A program made the translations under genes and the position numbers. DNA of 58,829 nucleotides from Candidatus Dependentiae bacterium (lineage in GTDB: Bacteria > Babelota > Babeliae > Babelales > Chromulinivoraceae): contig JAPLIP010000033.1 in assembly GCA_026389065.1 (NCBI GenBank), positions 1 through 58,829 on the forward strand. Reading direction: 5' to 3'. Position 1 is the stretch's first letter; each line of letters starts with the position of its first letter. Shown here piece by piece: positions 43,895 to 54,169 of the stretch. Below the pieces are notes generated by a model. That model was not told where the DNA came from, made no database searches, and saw only the letters and a program-made list of their open reading frames with translations.

Positions 43895-43914
43895 ATTGCA
43901 ACTGGAATTGCAAC
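43895..43914. repeat. Short direct repeat upstream of the 43965 gene
   Basis: ATTGCAAC occurs at 43895-43902 and 43907-43914, a 12-bp period, about 50 bp before the start codon of a small exported-protein gene. It could be an operator or carry a TTGCAA -35 element; neither is proven. Confidence 0.35.
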
Positions 43915-43964
43915 CTTATTGAAATAGATTTAAAACGAAACATAAACCTTGAAAAGGGCTTATT

Positions 43965-44351
43965 ATGAAAAACAGTAAAAAACTATTATTACTTTCAGTG
44001 CTTGGGCTTTTAGCCTGTGCGCCAAAAGTATCAGCAGACACAGAGACCGACAGAATAATTAATGAAACTGTCTCAGCAAGTATCAATAACATCAAGGGAA
44101 TAGACAACGCTGCATTGAAAAAAGCATTGTCTGAGATTAAGTCTCAGCTTACCGCTATCATTGCCGCATCTCCAAATGCTGCTGAATATAAAGAGCTCCA
44201 AACGGCTCTAGGAAAATTAAACCCAGAAGCTTTGTTTGCTTCTTTGGCATGTATTCAAACAATTTTGTCAAAGATTCCAAGCGAATCAAAAGATTTAATT
44301 TTAACTAAAGTTCCACCAGCATTCCACAAACTTGTTTCTCCAAAGAAATAA
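43965..44351 (+). CDS. Small exported (possibly lipid-anchored) helical protein
   Basis: A 128-aa protein. The N-terminus MKNSKKLLLLSVLGLLACAPKVSA can be read as a standard signal (cleaved after VSA) or as a lipoprotein signal with Cys in LLAC. The mature part is a single helical domain (ALKKALSEIKSQLTAIIA, YKELQTALGKL, LASLACIQTILSKIP). No family is recognised. It is a single-gene unit with a strong terminator right after it, suggesting substantial expression. Confidence 0.68.
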   Translation: MKNSKKLLLLSVLGLLACAPKVSADTETDRIINETVSASINNIKGIDNAALKKALSEIKSQLTAIIAASPNAAEYKELQTALGKLNPEALFASLACIQTILSKIPSESKDLILTKVPPAFHKLVSPKK

Positions 44352-44372
44352 GATTTATAAAGTCATTTTCCC

Positions 44373-44404
44373 AGAGGCTGATCCAACGATCAGCCTCTTT
44401 TTTT
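44373..44404 (+). terminator. Intrinsic terminator
   Basis: A perfect 11-bp stem AGAGGCTGATC (44373-44383) / GATCAGCCTCT (44388-44398) has a CAAC loop and a T run to 44404. It ends the 43965 gene. Confidence 0.9.
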
Positions 44405-44477
44405 GTGTCCTTTTTAAAATCAAGTTAATTCAGATCTTTAAAAAATCATGACTTGCCAAAAAACCAATCTGGTAAAT

Positions 44478-44506
44478 TTGTGATAAAACCCACTTTAGGG
44501 TATACT
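44478..44506 (+). promoter_or_regulatory. Promoter of the mnmG-rpoD gene run
   Basis: TTGTGA (44478-44483) and TATACT (44501-44506) are spaced 17 bp, 28 bp before the mnmG start and after a terminator. It probably drives the whole overlapping run to rpoD. Confidence 0.6.
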
Positions 44507-44533
44507 TTTTATACATAAACCCCCTTAAAAAGT

Positions 44534-46363
44534 ATGATCATGAATAGTGCAAACCAATCTTTTGATGTAATCGTCGTTGGTGGCGGACATGCTGGCGTTG
44601 AAGCCGCATACGCCTCTGCAAAAATGGGCTGCAAAACCCTACTGCTCACTCTTGATAAAAATAAAATTGGCCTCATGCCTTGCAACCCTTCCGTGGGTGG
44701 CGTTGGCAAAGGTCATATTGTTTTTGAAATCAGTGCGCTGGGGGGACTTATGCCACAGATGTGCAGCAAGACTTATCTGCAAGCACGAATGCTCAACACA
44801 AAGAAAGGCCCTGCGGTTCAAGGACTTCGCTTACAAATTGACAAAGACGCCTACTCTGCCCTTGCAAGCAAAACACTGCAAAGCACACCAAATTTAATTA
44901 TTTTAGCTGAAATGGTTGATGAGGTAATGGTTGACGAATTTGGATCTGTGCGCGGAATTCGTTGCGAGTCTGGAACCATTTTTGATAGCAAACAAGTGAT
45001 CTTAACAACGGGTACTTTTTTAAACGGCCTCATTCATGTTGGTGAAAAAAACTATCCAGCTGGTCGTCGCGATGAAAAAGCAGCAACACAACTTTCAAAC
45101 TTTTTAACAAAATTAAATCTTAGACTTGGACGCCTTAAAACTGGAACTCCTCCAAGACTTTTGACAAGCACCATAGATTTTTCACAGCTTGAAAAACAGG
45201 AAACAGAGACGCTTGATAGCTTATTTGAATTTGATCCTATCGAAGTAAAAAACACGCACGATTGCTACATTGCAAGAACAAATGAAAATACTCATCAAAT
45301 AATTCGCAACAATTTGCACAGATCTGCTATGTACAGTGGGAACATCAAAGGCGTTGGGCCAAGATATTGCCCTTCTGTTGAAGATAAGATTTCTAGATTC
45401 ACAGATAAAAACAGTCATCACATCTTTGTAGAACCTGAAACAAATGAGTATGTCGAAGCTTACCCGAGTGGTATTTCAACTTCGCTACCAGAAGACGTAC
45501 AATCTGATTTCATTCATTCAATTGCTGGTTTTGAAAATGCAAAAATTGCCAAGTTTGGCTACGCGGTAGAATATGACTTTGTTCACCCTGATCAGCTCAG
45601 CCATGGACTTGAAGTAAAATCAATTCCAGGTCTTTTTCTGGCGGGACAAATTAACGGAACTACCGGATACGAAGAAGCCGCCGGTCAAGGAATTATTGCT
45701 GGAATAAACGCTGCATTAAAACACAAACAAGAACCTCCATTTATCCTGGGGCGACATGAAAGCTACATTGGTATCATGATTGACGACCTTGTAACCCTTG
45801 GCGTTGATGAGCCTTACAGAATGTTTACATCCCGAGCAGAACATCGATTGATGCTACGACAAGACAATACATTTTTAAGACTCATGCCCAAAGCGTATGA
45901 CCTTGGACTTATTGAAGAGGATTTATATCAAAGATTTTTAAGCGAGCGATGCGAACTTGAAAAAATGATTGAAGAGATCGATAAAAAATTTAACAATTCA
46001 AAAATGGCTGAGTTTTTAAAACTAGAACCAACAGCCCTAGAACTTGCTCAAATACTTGGATACAAAACATCTTCTCGCAACGCTCTTTCAATTTTATCCC
46101 ATGTAAAATACAAAGATTACATCAAGCGAGAGCTCAGCGAAATTGAAAAAGTTAATAAATATAAAAATTTACCATTGCCACAAGAAGAGCTTATAAAAAG
46201 CTGTCCTGGCATTTCTATTGAACTAAAACAAAAATTAATACGCCACAAGCCTGCAACGATTGCTCAGGCTGGACTTATTCCAGGCATCACTCCCGCAGCA
46301 ATCGCGTTACTTATTTTATTGGCTCGCAAGCCCGAATTGATGAAAAAAAATGATCTATATTAA
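44534..46363 (+). CDS. mnmG: tRNA uridine-5-carboxymethylaminomethyl(34) synthesis enzyme MnmG
   Basis: FAD/NADH partner of MnmE that installs the cmnm5 group on wobble U34. The 609-aa protein has the dinucleotide-binding VIVVGGGHAGVEAAYA, 'MPCNPSVGGVGKGH', the GidA signature GEKNYPAGRRDEKAA, GLFLAGQINGTTGYEEAAGQG and the C-terminal helical domain. ATG 44534 and ATG 44540 are both possible starts. mnmE is not in the window. Its end overlaps the ABC-F gene by 14 bp. Confidence 0.97.
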   Translation: MIMNSANQSFDVIVVGGGHAGVEAAYASAKMGCKTLLLTLDKNKIGLMPCNPSVGGVGKGHIVFEISALGGLMPQMCSKTYLQARMLNTKKGPAVQGLRLQIDKDAYSALASKTLQSTPNLIILAEMVDEVMVDEFGSVRGIRCESGTIFDSKQVILTTGTFLNGLIHVGEKNYPAGRRDEKAATQLSNFLTKLNLRLGRLKTGTPPRLLTSTIDFSQLEKQETETLDSLFEFDPIEVKNTHDCYIARTNENTHQIIRNNLHRSAMYSGNIKGVGPRYCPSVEDKISRFTDKNSHHIFVEPETNEYVEAYPSGISTSLPEDVQSDFIHSIAGFENAKIAKFGYAVEYDFVHPDQLSHGLEVKSIPGLFLAGQINGTTGYEEAAGQGIIAGINAALKHKQEPPFILGRHESYIGIMIDDLVTLGVDEPYRMFTSRAEHRLMLRQDNTFLRLMPKAYDLGLIEEDLYQRFLSERCELEKMIEEIDKKFNNSKMAEFLKLEPTALELAQILGYKTSSRNALSILSHVKYKDYIKRELSEIEKVNKYKNLPLPQEELIKSCPGISIELKQKLIRHKPATIAQAGLIPGITPAAIALLILLARKPELMKKNDLY

Positions 46364-48224
46364 AAATCTTGAACTGCAATTTGGTAAACAAGTTGTTTTT
46401 AACGAAATTAATTGCACAGTAAATAAACAAGATCGCGTAGGGCTTGTTGGTAGAAACGGAACAGGAAAATCAACGCTTCTAAAAATTATCGCTGGTCAAA
46501 TGGGCGTTGATGGTGGCGAAATCGACATTCAGCGTGGCGCAAAAGTAGCTTACATGCCACAAGAAGTTGTGATCGCTTCAGACAAAAGCGTTGTTGATGA
46601 AATGATGGCAACGTTTGAATATCTGTACGATATGGCACAAGAAAAACTAGCCCTTGAAGAAATCATTCACCATAGCCCAACAGCTCAACAGGTAAATCGC
46701 TATGCAGAGCTAGAGCACGAACTTATGGAGCACAGCTTTGACTCAAAAAAAGCACAAGCTCAAAAAATTCTAACGGGTCTTGGTTTTGACGATAGAAAAC
46801 AGGCTCAACTCGTAAACCAGCTCAGCGTTGGTTGGAGAATGCGCGTTGTTCTTGCAAAATTACTTATACAAGAAGCTGATTTTTATCTTTTTGACGAACC
46901 AACAAACCACCTTGATCTGTCTACTAAAAATTGGTTCTTACACTTTTTAAAACAAGGTGACTTTGGATACATGCTTGTTTGTCACGATAGACACTTTTTA
47001 GAAGAAGCGTGTAATAAAACATTTGAACTTTCACTTGGAAAACTAACTGTTTACCACGGAAACTACACTTTCTATCTTGAACAAAAAAAGATGCGCACCG
47101 AAGCTCTTGTACAAGCATATGAACAGCAACAGCGTGAAATAAAACACAAGCAAAGTATCGTTGATCGCTTTAGGGCTAGTGCAACAAAAGCTTCTATGGC
47201 TCAAAGTATGATCAAGGCTATTGATAAAATTGAGCGAATAGAGCTTGAACGCAAACCAAAGACTATGTCGCTAAGAACTCAGCCGGTACAAAGATCTGGT
47301 CAACAAGTTTTAATTGTAAAAGATGTTTCATACGGATTTGACAGACCTCTTTTTAAAGATGTTTCATTTGAAGTTCAACGTGGGGACAAAGTCGCACTAG
47401 TTGCTCCAAACGGAACTGGTAAAACAACGCTTTTCAATTTAATAGCTGGTAAATTAAAACTACAAAAAGGAACCGTTGAATTCGGACACAACGTTGTTTC
47501 TGCCCTTTTTGATCAAGATCAAGAACGCGTTTTGGATCCTCACAAAACTATTGTCCAAGAAGTAACGAGCGCTTGTCCGAAAATGACAGAAGCTCAAATT
47601 CGAGCAACCCTTGGAGCACTTCTATTTTCTGGCGACGATGTTAAAAAATTAACAAGCGTGCTCAGCGGTGGAGAAAGAAACCGTGTTGCGATGTCTAAGA
47701 TTATTTTAAGCAATGCAAATCTATTTTTGCTTGATGAACCGACAAACCACCTTGATATTGAATCTAAAGAAGTGATCCTAGAATCTTTACAGGGATTTGA
47801 AGGGACAATTCTTTTTGTTTCTCACGATCAATATTTTACAAACAAGCTCGCTACAAAAGTAGTTGAACTTACTGAAACTGGCGTAACCCTTTTCTTTGGA
47901 AACTATGAAAGCTATCTAAACACAAAAGAAGCTGTTCAGGGAAATCGAGAAGCCAAAGAAGAAAAAAAATCAAATAGTGGACCGGCTGTAAAATCTGAAA
48001 ATAAAAAAGATCTATTTCTTATGCAAAAAAAAGCTAAGAACATGAAAAATAAAATTAGCAATTTAGAGCGTCAAATTCCAACGATTTTAGCAAATATTGG
48101 AAATGTAGTTTATGGATCTGATGAGTTTAACAAGCTTCAAGACGACTTAAAAAAAGCTCAAACAGACTTAGCTACAACGACTAAAGACTGGGAAGAGCTA
48201 CAAACGCAAATTGATAAAGGCTAG
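46350..48224 (+). CDS. ABC-F family ATPase (Uup/Ettα-like, ribosome-associated)
   Basis: A soluble protein with two ABC domains and no membrane part, the mark of ABC-F translation factors. The 624-aa protein has domain 1 with Walker A VGRNGTGKST, signature LSVGWRMR (158-165) and FDEPTNHLDL; a linker (about 240-310) rich in Lys/Gln/Arg that would reach the ribosomal P/E site; domain 2 with APNGTGKTT, LSGGERNR and LDEPTNHLDI; and a C-terminal coiled coil (about 560-624) as in Uup. The first signature has Val where LSGGW is usual. It overlaps mnmG by 14 bp, so translation is coupled. Confidence 0.93.
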   Translation: MIYIKNLELQFGKQVVFNEINCTVNKQDRVGLVGRNGTGKSTLLKIIAGQMGVDGGEIDIQRGAKVAYMPQEVVIASDKSVVDEMMATFEYLYDMAQEKLALEEIIHHSPTAQQVNRYAELEHELMEHSFDSKKAQAQKILTGLGFDDRKQAQLVNQLSVGWRMRVVLAKLLIQEADFYLFDEPTNHLDLSTKNWFLHFLKQGDFGYMLVCHDRHFLEEACNKTFELSLGKLTVYHGNYTFYLEQKKMRTEALVQAYEQQQREIKHKQSIVDRFRASATKASMAQSMIKAIDKIERIELERKPKTMSLRTQPVQRSGQQVLIVKDVSYGFDRPLFKDVSFEVQRGDKVALVAPNGTGKTTLFNLIAGKLKLQKGTVEFGHNVVSALFDQDQERVLDPHKTIVQEVTSACPKMTEAQIRATLGALLFSGDDVKKLTSVLSGGERNRVAMSKIILSNANLFLLDEPTNHLDIESKEVILESLQGFEGTILFVSHDQYFTNKLATKVVELTETGVTLFFGNYESYLNTKEAVQGNREAKEEKKSNSGPAVKSENKKDLFLMQKKAKNMKNKISNLERQIPTILANIGNVVYGSDEFNKLQDDLKKAQTDLATTTKDWEELQTQIDKG

Positions 48225-48246
48225 GCAAAAAACTAAGCGAGGATTC

Positions 48247-49047
48247 ATGTCAATAAATCCAATATTTTTACACATATGGGGCCCGTTATCAATACACGCC
48301 TATGGAGTATTTATTGCCCTTGGAACATGTATCTTTGCGATGCTTCTTTTCAACGACGAAAAAACAAAAAAAATAATTTCTACTGATGAATTAGCAACAT
48401 TCATTCAGCTATTTATACTATCTGGTTATTTTGGCGGAAGAATATGGAGTATGCTTTCAGAGCCAGAACCGATTGATGATTATTTACTTTTATTAAAGTT
48501 TTGGGAGCCGGGACTTTCTGTGCTTGGTGGAATTTTGCTAATCGTTATAACCCTATCTACTTATGCATACATAAAAAAAATTCCAATTTTACAACTTGGA
48601 GATCGTATCTGCCTATATGCTCCGATCACGCAAGCATTTGGAAGAATAGGATGTTTTTTTGCTGGATGTTGCTATGGAAAAGCTCTTAAGTCTTGGTGGG
48701 CGGTAACTTATACACATCCTTGTCATATGGCGCCACTGAATCAATCTTTGCATCCAACTCAACTTTATAGCAGCTTTCTTCTCTTTAGCATCTTTTTATA
48801 TTTATTTTTCATAGCTCAAAAAAAATTTAAAAAAGATGGTATGATTTTTTGCATATATATTTTATGTGTGAACCTAGAGCGAATAGTTATTGATTTTATT
48901 CGAGATGATAGAACTTTTACATCAAAAACTGGGATTTCCTCATTAATTTCTATAAATCAATGGCTTGCTATTTTTGTAAGCATTGGGGCAATTTTATGCA
49001 TGATATGCATAACAAAGTGGACAAAAAAAACAGATGGATCTATTTAA
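48247..49047 (+). CDS. lgt: Prolipoprotein diacylglyceryl transferase Lgt
   Basis: Transfers diacylglycerol to the lipobox Cys. The 266-aa membrane protein has seven helices. Motifs are 'IHAYGVFIALG', GYFGGRIWSM, QAFGRIGCFFAGCCYGK (Lgt signature) and LHPTQLYSS. The ATG at 48247 is chosen because GCGAGGA lies directly upstream and the peptide start (MSINPIFLHIW) fits the family; the in-frame ATG at 48211 adds an unconserved basic leader. Its end overlaps dnaG by 14 bp. Confidence 0.94.
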   Translation: MSINPIFLHIWGPLSIHAYGVFIALGTCIFAMLLFNDEKTKKIISTDELATFIQLFILSGYFGGRIWSMLSEPEPIDDYLLLLKFWEPGLSVLGGILLIVITLSTYAYIKKIPILQLGDRICLYAPITQAFGRIGCFFAGCCYGKALKSWWAVTYTHPCHMAPLNQSLHPTQLYSSFLLFSIFLYLFFIAQKKFKKDGMIFCIYILCVNLERIVIDFIRDDRTFTSKTGISSLISINQWLAIFVSIGAILCMICITKWTKKTDGSI

Positions 49048-50797
49048 TTTTATAAAACAAAATGTTGATATTGTTTCAGTGATCGGTCAGTACACGAGCT
49101 TAAAAAAAGCAGGCTCGATTTACTGGAAAGGTCGCTGCCCTTTTCACCATGAAAATACTCCTTCGTTTAGCGTAAGTCCGCACAAAAATATATTTTACTG
49201 CTTTGGTTGCCAGGTAAATGGCGACGTTATTAATTTTATTGAAAAAATAGAACATCTTTCTGCGTTTGAAGCAGCTCAACATTTAGCAGAACGAAACAAT
49301 CTTGAAATACCAAAAGAAATAAGTAATACCGCTCCACAAGCTGCAGATAAAAGCCACTATAAACTTTGTCAAATAGTTGCCCAATGGTGCAACTCAATGC
49401 TTGTGAAACATCCTCAGGCTACGGCGTATCTAAAAAAACGAAATATCTCTCCTGCAACAAGCGCACAGTTCACACTTGGATTTTTTCCATCAGGACCACA
49501 AGGGATTAAACAATTAATTTCTCATATTGCTCCTCTTGGATTTTCAAGCAGCGATTTGATGGAGCAACATATTGTATTTCAAGGAAAAACAGGTCTTTAC
49601 TCACCCTTTGAAGATCGTATTATCTTTCCAATCAGAGACCACCTAGGTCAAACCTGTGGCTTTGGCGGACGAATTTTTTTACCACATGATGAGCGACCAA
49701 AATATTACAACTCAATGGAAACTCAACAGTTTAAAAAGGGGAAGTTGCTTTTTGGATTTGATTTAGCAAAACAGGAAATCCATAAACAAAAATCAGCTTT
49801 TTTGGTCGAAGGATATACTGATTGCGTTGCAATGCACCAACATGGATATAAAAATGTGGTTGCGACCCTTGGAACTGCCTGCTCAGCTGATCACCTTACG
49901 CAGCTCGCTAAGCATGCGCAAACCATGTACCTTTTGTATGATGCTGACGCTGCAGGAAAACAAGCAGTTTTAAGACTTACCTCATCTTGCTGGCAACTGG
50001 ATCTAGATCTTAAGGTAGTCACACTACCTGCAGGACAGGACCCTGCTTCTATGCTTGAACAAGAGCAAAGCCTAACTCCATACGTTTCAAGCGCTATCGA
50101 CATTTTCACATTTTTTCTACAAGCTCGAGCTGATGGGTTTGTTCAAGGATCTATGAAAAATAAAATGACTACGCTTCAAGAATTATTTGAGCTTATTTCA
50201 CAAGTTCCAGACAGCCTCAAGCAAAATATTTTGCTTATGAAAACGGCAGAAACACTTCAGATGCCTTTAGAAATAATAAAAAAAGAGTATACTAACAGAT
50301 ATGACCAAACAGAAAAAGCAAGCCTTATAGAGCAAGAAAGCACTCAAAATTCACTGGTCCAAGATAAGCTTGAAGAACAGATCATATCAACAATAATTTA
50401 TGATCCAACGGTGCTTACCCAAGACTATGAGACACTGCTTTTAGCATGTCTTTCTCAGGGTGCAACCAACATTGTAAAAAAGATAATTGATCATAGGGAA
50501 AAAAGCAAAGCAAGCAATAGTCAGGCACAGAGCTCATACAACATGTCTGAAATTTTAAATGAGCAAGAATTAGAGCAAACTAAAGAGTTGCTGTTTATGG
50601 TTGAAAGTGCAAACATAAAACTCACTTTTGAAAACCTTATGCTGCAGTTTCAAAAAAAATATTGGAAATCAATAGCGTCACACATAAAAATAAACATCAC
50701 TCAAGCAACAAGAGACGGAAATCCAAAAGAAGTACAGCGACTCATGAATGTTTTTGAAAAATTAAAATTAGAACTATGTAAGAAGGGACGTTTATGA
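49034..50797 (+). CDS. dnaG: DNA primase DnaG
   Basis: Makes RNA primers for replication. The 587-aa protein has an N-terminal CHC2 zinc domain with Cys35, His38, Cys56 and Cys59 (family Cys-His-Cys-Cys), the primase core with [14 protein letters not shown] and GFGGR, the TOPRIM domain with [14 protein letters not shown] and [12 protein letters not shown], and a C-terminal helicase-binding helical region (about 430-587) that is divergent. It overlaps lgt upstream and rpoD downstream (ATGA), replacing the classical rpsU-dnaG-rpoD arrangement with lgt-dnaG-rpoD. Confidence 0.97.
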   Translation: MDLFNFIKQNVDIVSVIGQYTSLKKAGSIYWKGRCPFHHENTPSFSVSPHKNIFYCFGCQVNGDVINFIEKIEHLSAFEAAQHLAERNNLEIPKEISNTAPQAADKSHYKLCQIVAQWCNSMLVKHPQATAYLKKRNISPATSAQFTLGFFPSGPQGIKQLISHIAPLGFSSSDLMEQHIVFQGKTGLYSPFEDRIIFPIRDHLGQTCGFGGRIFLPHDERPKYYNSMETQQFKKGKLLFGFDLAKQEIHKQKSAFLVEGYTDCVAMHQHGYKNVVATLGTACSADHLTQLAKHAQTMYLLYDADAAGKQAVLRLTSSCWQLDLDLKVVTLPAGQDPASMLEQEQSLTPYVSSAIDIFTFFLQARADGFVQGSMKNKMTTLQELFELISQVPDSLKQNILLMKTAETLQMPLEIIKKEYTNRYDQTEKASLIEQESTQNSLVQDKLEEQIISTIIYDPTVLTQDYETLLLACLSQGATNIVKKIIDHREKSKASNSQAQSSYNMSEILNEQELEQTKELLFMVESANIKLTFENLMLQFQKKYWKSIASHIKINITQATRDGNPKEVQRLMNVFEKLKLELCKKGRL

Positions 50798-52680
50798 TCA
50801 AGAAAAAAACAAACTCTAAAAAAATAACTAAAATAACGATTAATAACGAAGATAAGCAAAGTATCATCAAAAAGATCGTTGAAGATGGCCAAAAGCATCG
50901 TTACATCACCTATGAAACAATCATGGAAATCGGAGAACGCCACAAATTCACCGAAGAAGATACAAACGAACTTTTAAAAGAACTTGATAAAAAAAACGTT
51001 GAACTTATTACCCAAGAAGAACTTTTAAGTGGACATGGGGCAACAGATAGCGACGATTTTATCGAGCAAGATGAAAAAACAACACATAAAGCCGCAAGCA
51101 AACTTTCTGTAGCTTCTTTACAAGATGAAGAAGAAGAAATAGAAAGCGACGATACAATTAAAGATGATGGCGAAGTTGTAAAAGAAGCTCCTGAAGTTCC
51201 ACAAATTGCTGACGGTGTGAAATGTTATTTAAGAGACATTGGAAAAATTCCATTGTTAAACAAAAAAACAGAAACCGTTATTGCTGAAAAAATAGCAAGT
51301 GGAAAGCGTGAATCAGTTGAAGCGCTATCAAGATTCCCAATGATACACAAAGAAATTTTAATCATTGCAGATCGTATCAACAAAAAAAATATCGCGCTTA
51401 AAGATATTATTCAATTTACTGAATTTGATGAAGAAAACTTACCAAAGCTTGAAGAAGAGCGCGCAGCTCTTTTAACAATCATTAGTAAGATCAAAAAATT
51501 AATTCTCAATGAATCTGCGATTTATCTAAGCTATCGAGACAAACTTTCTTCGCCTGCAAGCAAAAAAGAAATGTTTGAAAAGATCAAAGAGAATAAAGAA
51601 AAAACAAGTGAAGCTATTTTATCTATCAAACTTTCTAATAAACTGATTAGAAAGCTTGGTAAAAAAATAGAAAAGCTTATGAACAAAATCTCTGAGCGTA
51701 AGCAGTTTATAAAAACAACCGAAAAGCAGATTGCTGATCTTAAAAAGAAAAAAGGTGTTGATAACACTGAAGATATTCTTGATCTCGAAACACAGCAACG
51801 AATTGCTAAAAAAGCGATTAAAAACACTGAAAACGAAATTGGGCTTCCGCACGAAATAACTATCAAATATTATACTATTTTTGCGAAAGGGCAGCTCAAG
51901 GATAAGCTTGCAAAAGCGGACTTAGCAAAAGCAAACTTACGACTTGTTGTAAATAATGCTCGAAAATTCATTAACCGCGGACTACACTTCTTAGATCTTA
52001 TCCAAGAAGGAAACATTGGATTAATGAAAGCCGTAGAAAAGTTTGAATTTGAACGTGGTTACAAATTCTCAACCTATGCAACATGGTGGATCAAACAAGC
52101 AATTACTCGCGCTATTGCAGATCAATCTAGAACAATTCGTGTTCCAGTGCATATGGTTGAAACGCTTAATAAAATCAACAAAATTAAGCACATCTTTTTA
52201 CAAGAACACGGAAGAGAACCGACCCACACCGAACTTGCAAAAAAATTAAACATTGACGAAAAGAAAATCAAAAACATCATTAAAATCTCTAGGGAGCCTA
52301 TTTCTTTAGAAACACCAATCGGTGATGGAAATGATGCTTCTATCAAAGATTTAATTGTAAGCGAAGATGATTTTTCATTGTCTGACTCTGTTGCAAGCAA
52401 CGACTTAAAAGAAAAAATCAGAGAAGTTCTAAAAACTCTTACTCCTCGTGAAGAAAAAGTTTTGAAAATGAGATTTGGTATCGATGTTGCATCTGAGCAT
52501 ACTTTAGAAGAAGTTGGTAAAGATTTTTCTGTTACTCGTGAACGTATTCGACAAATTGAAGTGAAAGCTTTGAAAAAATTGAAACATCCATCACGAAGCA
52601 AAAAATTGGTAACTTTCTTTGAAAAAGATATGAGCAATTTAGAAATTGAAGAAATTGATGAAGATGACTCAGACGAATAA
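50794..52680 (+). CDS. rpoD: RNA polymerase primary sigma factor RpoD (sigma-70)
   Basis: Housekeeping sigma factor. In the 628-aa protein, region 1.1 is at about 10-75, region 1.2 begins near [15 protein letters not shown], and a long Lys/Glu-rich non-conserved region (about 210-360) with coiled-coil character follows. Region 2 has '[20 protein letters not shown]' and [18 protein letters not shown], then regions 3 and 4.2 ([20 protein letters not shown], the -35 reader). Conserved region 2/4 residues agree with the TTGaca/TATaat-like promoters noted here. Its start overlaps the dnaG stop; a terminator follows. Confidence 0.98.
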   Translation: MIKKKTNSKKITKITINNEDKQSIIKKIVEDGQKHRYITYETIMEIGERHKFTEEDTNELLKELDKKNVELITQEELLSGHGATDSDDFIEQDEKTTHKAASKLSVASLQDEEEEIESDDTIKDDGEVVKEAPEVPQIADGVKCYLRDIGKIPLLNKKTETVIAEKIASGKRESVEALSRFPMIHKEILIIADRINKKNIALKDIIQFTEFDEENLPKLEEERAALLTIISKIKKLILNESAIYLSYRDKLSSPASKKEMFEKIKENKEKTSEAILSIKLSNKLIRKLGKKIEKLMNKISERKQFIKTTEKQIADLKKKKGVDNTEDILDLETQQRIAKKAIKNTENEIGLPHEITIKYYTIFAKGQLKDKLAKADLAKANLRLVVNNARKFINRGLHFLDLIQEGNIGLMKAVEKFEFERGYKFSTYATWWIKQAITRAIADQSRTIRVPVHMVETLNKINKIKHIFLQEHGREPTHTELAKKLNIDEKKIKNIIKISREPISLETPIGDGNDASIKDLIVSEDDFSLSDSVASNDLKEKIREVLKTLTPREEKVLKMRFGIDVASEHTLEEVGKDFSVTRERIRQIEVKALKKLKHPSRSKKLVTFFEKDMSNLEIEEIDEDDSDE

Positions 52681-52707
52681 ACAATAGAAAATCGTATAGA
52701 AGAATTT

Positions 52708-52741
52708 AAAGCACCCGCGTAAAAACGGGTGCTTTCTTTTT
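52708..52741 (+). terminator. Intrinsic terminator after rpoD
   Basis: A perfect 10-bp stem AAAGCACCCG (52708-52717) / CGGGTGCTTT (52726-52735) has an 8-nt loop and a T-rich tail, 28 bp after the rpoD stop. Confidence 0.9.
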
Positions 52742-52747
52742 CAGCAA

Positions 52748-52776
52748 TTGTATTATTTATAAGATTAGATCATACT
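52748..52776 (+). promoter_or_regulatory. Promoter of the CNNM/CorC-like gene
   Basis: TTGTAT (52748-52753) and CATACT (52771-52776) are spaced 17 bp, just after the rpoD terminator and 42 bp before the next start codon. Confidence 0.45.
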
Positions 52777-52818
52777 AAAAATCGTCTGTTTATAGTTTAC
52801 TGATAAAAAAAGGACGCC

Positions 52819-54138
52819 GTGACTATCTATACACAAAAATTACTTTTTGATTGTGCTATTTTTCTAGCATCTTTAAGCCTTTGTGCTCTACTTGCATTCA
52901 TGGAAACAAGTATCACCGCAATTCGATTATTTAAAATAAAAGAATTAGAACGCTCAACCGATAAATACAAAGCATTTTTTGCAACCCTTGAAAGCAAACC
53001 TCAATATGTCTTGATGACCATTTTGGTTGCAACAAACATGATGTGCATCACTTCTGCTATTCTTTTGCAAAATATTATTGAAAATATTTTTTCAGATTTC
53101 GACCTTCCTCAAGGCCTTGGTTTTACTGTGGGCATTGCCCTTGGAACAATTGTTGTATCGCTCATTGGTGAAATAATTCCAAAAAGTATTGCTCAAGCCA
53201 AAACAAATCCTCTTGCATCGTTAGTCTGGCTTGCAAATATTATTTTTTATATCGTATCTCCGCTCACTAACCCGCTTCTTGCAATCTCTCGCTATTTTTC
53301 TCGAACAGAATTTGATGCAAGCGAGCATCATGATCAAATCATTTCTGAACAAGAAATTCGCTTTTTAATAAATTATATAGAGAAAAAAGGATTGATGGAG
53401 CCTGACAAAACAAGCATGCTTCAAAATATTTTTCGCATGGAAAATACACACGTTAAAGAAATTTTAATCCCAAACAGCAGCATTATCAGCGTTGATATTA
53501 ACAACGATATCAATATTTTGCTCTCACTGTTTAAAACATATCAGTATTCAAGATTTCCTGTTTTTGAAGGCAACCCAGAAAACATTATCGGCATTGTTTA
53601 CCAAAAAGATCTATTTTTAAAGCTGCAACTAAATAAAACAGAAGCAAATCTTCGCGACATTATCAAACCAATTATTTTTGTTCCAGACAGCCTTAAAGTC
53701 AGCGAGCTGCTCAAAGAATTCAAAAGACAGCACATCCATATGGCTATGGTACTCGATGAGTATGGCAGCACGATTGGACTCGTTACGCTTGAAGATACTC
53801 TTGAAGAAATTGTTGGAGACATCACAGATGAGCATGATCCCAATGCGGACATGAGAAAGATCACAACAATTATTCATGATGAGCAGTGGTCTGTGGATGC
53901 AACAATTGACCTTGATCGGCTTGAAGATGTTTTACAGGTTCACTTCCAGGTTGAAACAGCAGTGACTCTTGGTGGATTTTTAACGGAACATTCACAGCGT
54001 CTTTTAAAAATTGGCGAAAACTTTTTTTATAAAGGATTTTGTTTCACGATAGAAAAAGCAAATGAAAAAAGAGTTCTGCAAGTTTTAATAAATCGCTCAG
54101 AGTCGAAAGCTGCTTGCTCTGAAAAACCAAAGTCATAA
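52819..54138 (+). CDS. CNNM/CorC-type transporter-associated protein (DUF21-CBS-CorC_HlyC)
   Basis: In the 439-aa protein, an N-terminal CNNM (DUF21) membrane domain (about 1-180, four hydrophobic segments, with VVSLIGEIIPKSIAQ) is followed by two CBS domains (about 205-335, with YSRFPVFEG and HIHMAMVLDEYGSTIGLVTLEDTLEEIVGDI) and a C-terminal CorC_HlyC domain (about 350-430). Relatives are Mg2+/Co2+ efflux or transport factors and were once called haemolysins. The start is GTG after AAAAGGA. It has its own promoter after the rpoD terminator; the small exported gene 31 bp downstream may be co-transcribed. Confidence 0.92.
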   Translation: MTIYTQKLLFDCAIFLASLSLCALLAFMETSITAIRLFKIKELERSTDKYKAFFATLESKPQYVLMTILVATNMMCITSAILLQNIIENIFSDFDLPQGLGFTVGIALGTIVVSLIGEIIPKSIAQAKTNPLASLVWLANIIFYIVSPLTNPLLAISRYFSRTEFDASEHHDQIISEQEIRFLINYIEKKGLMEPDKTSMLQNIFRMENTHVKEILIPNSSIISVDINNDINILLSLFKTYQYSRFPVFEGNPENIIGIVYQKDLFLKLQLNKTEANLRDIIKPIIFVPDSLKVSELLKEFKRQHIHMAMVLDEYGSTIGLVTLEDTLEEIVGDITDEHDPNADMRKITTIIHDEQWSVDATIDLDRLEDVLQVHFQVETAVTLGGFLTEHSQRLLKIGENFFYKGFCFTIEKANEKRVLQVLINRSESKAACSEKPKS

Positions 54139-54169
54139 ATAAAAAAGTACGACCCAAAAAAGGAGTATT

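Noticed and set aside
52122-52637. 171-aa open frame opposite rpoD
   Set aside because: Antisense to the conserved sigma regions 2-4; Ser/Phe-rich shadow sequence without motifs.
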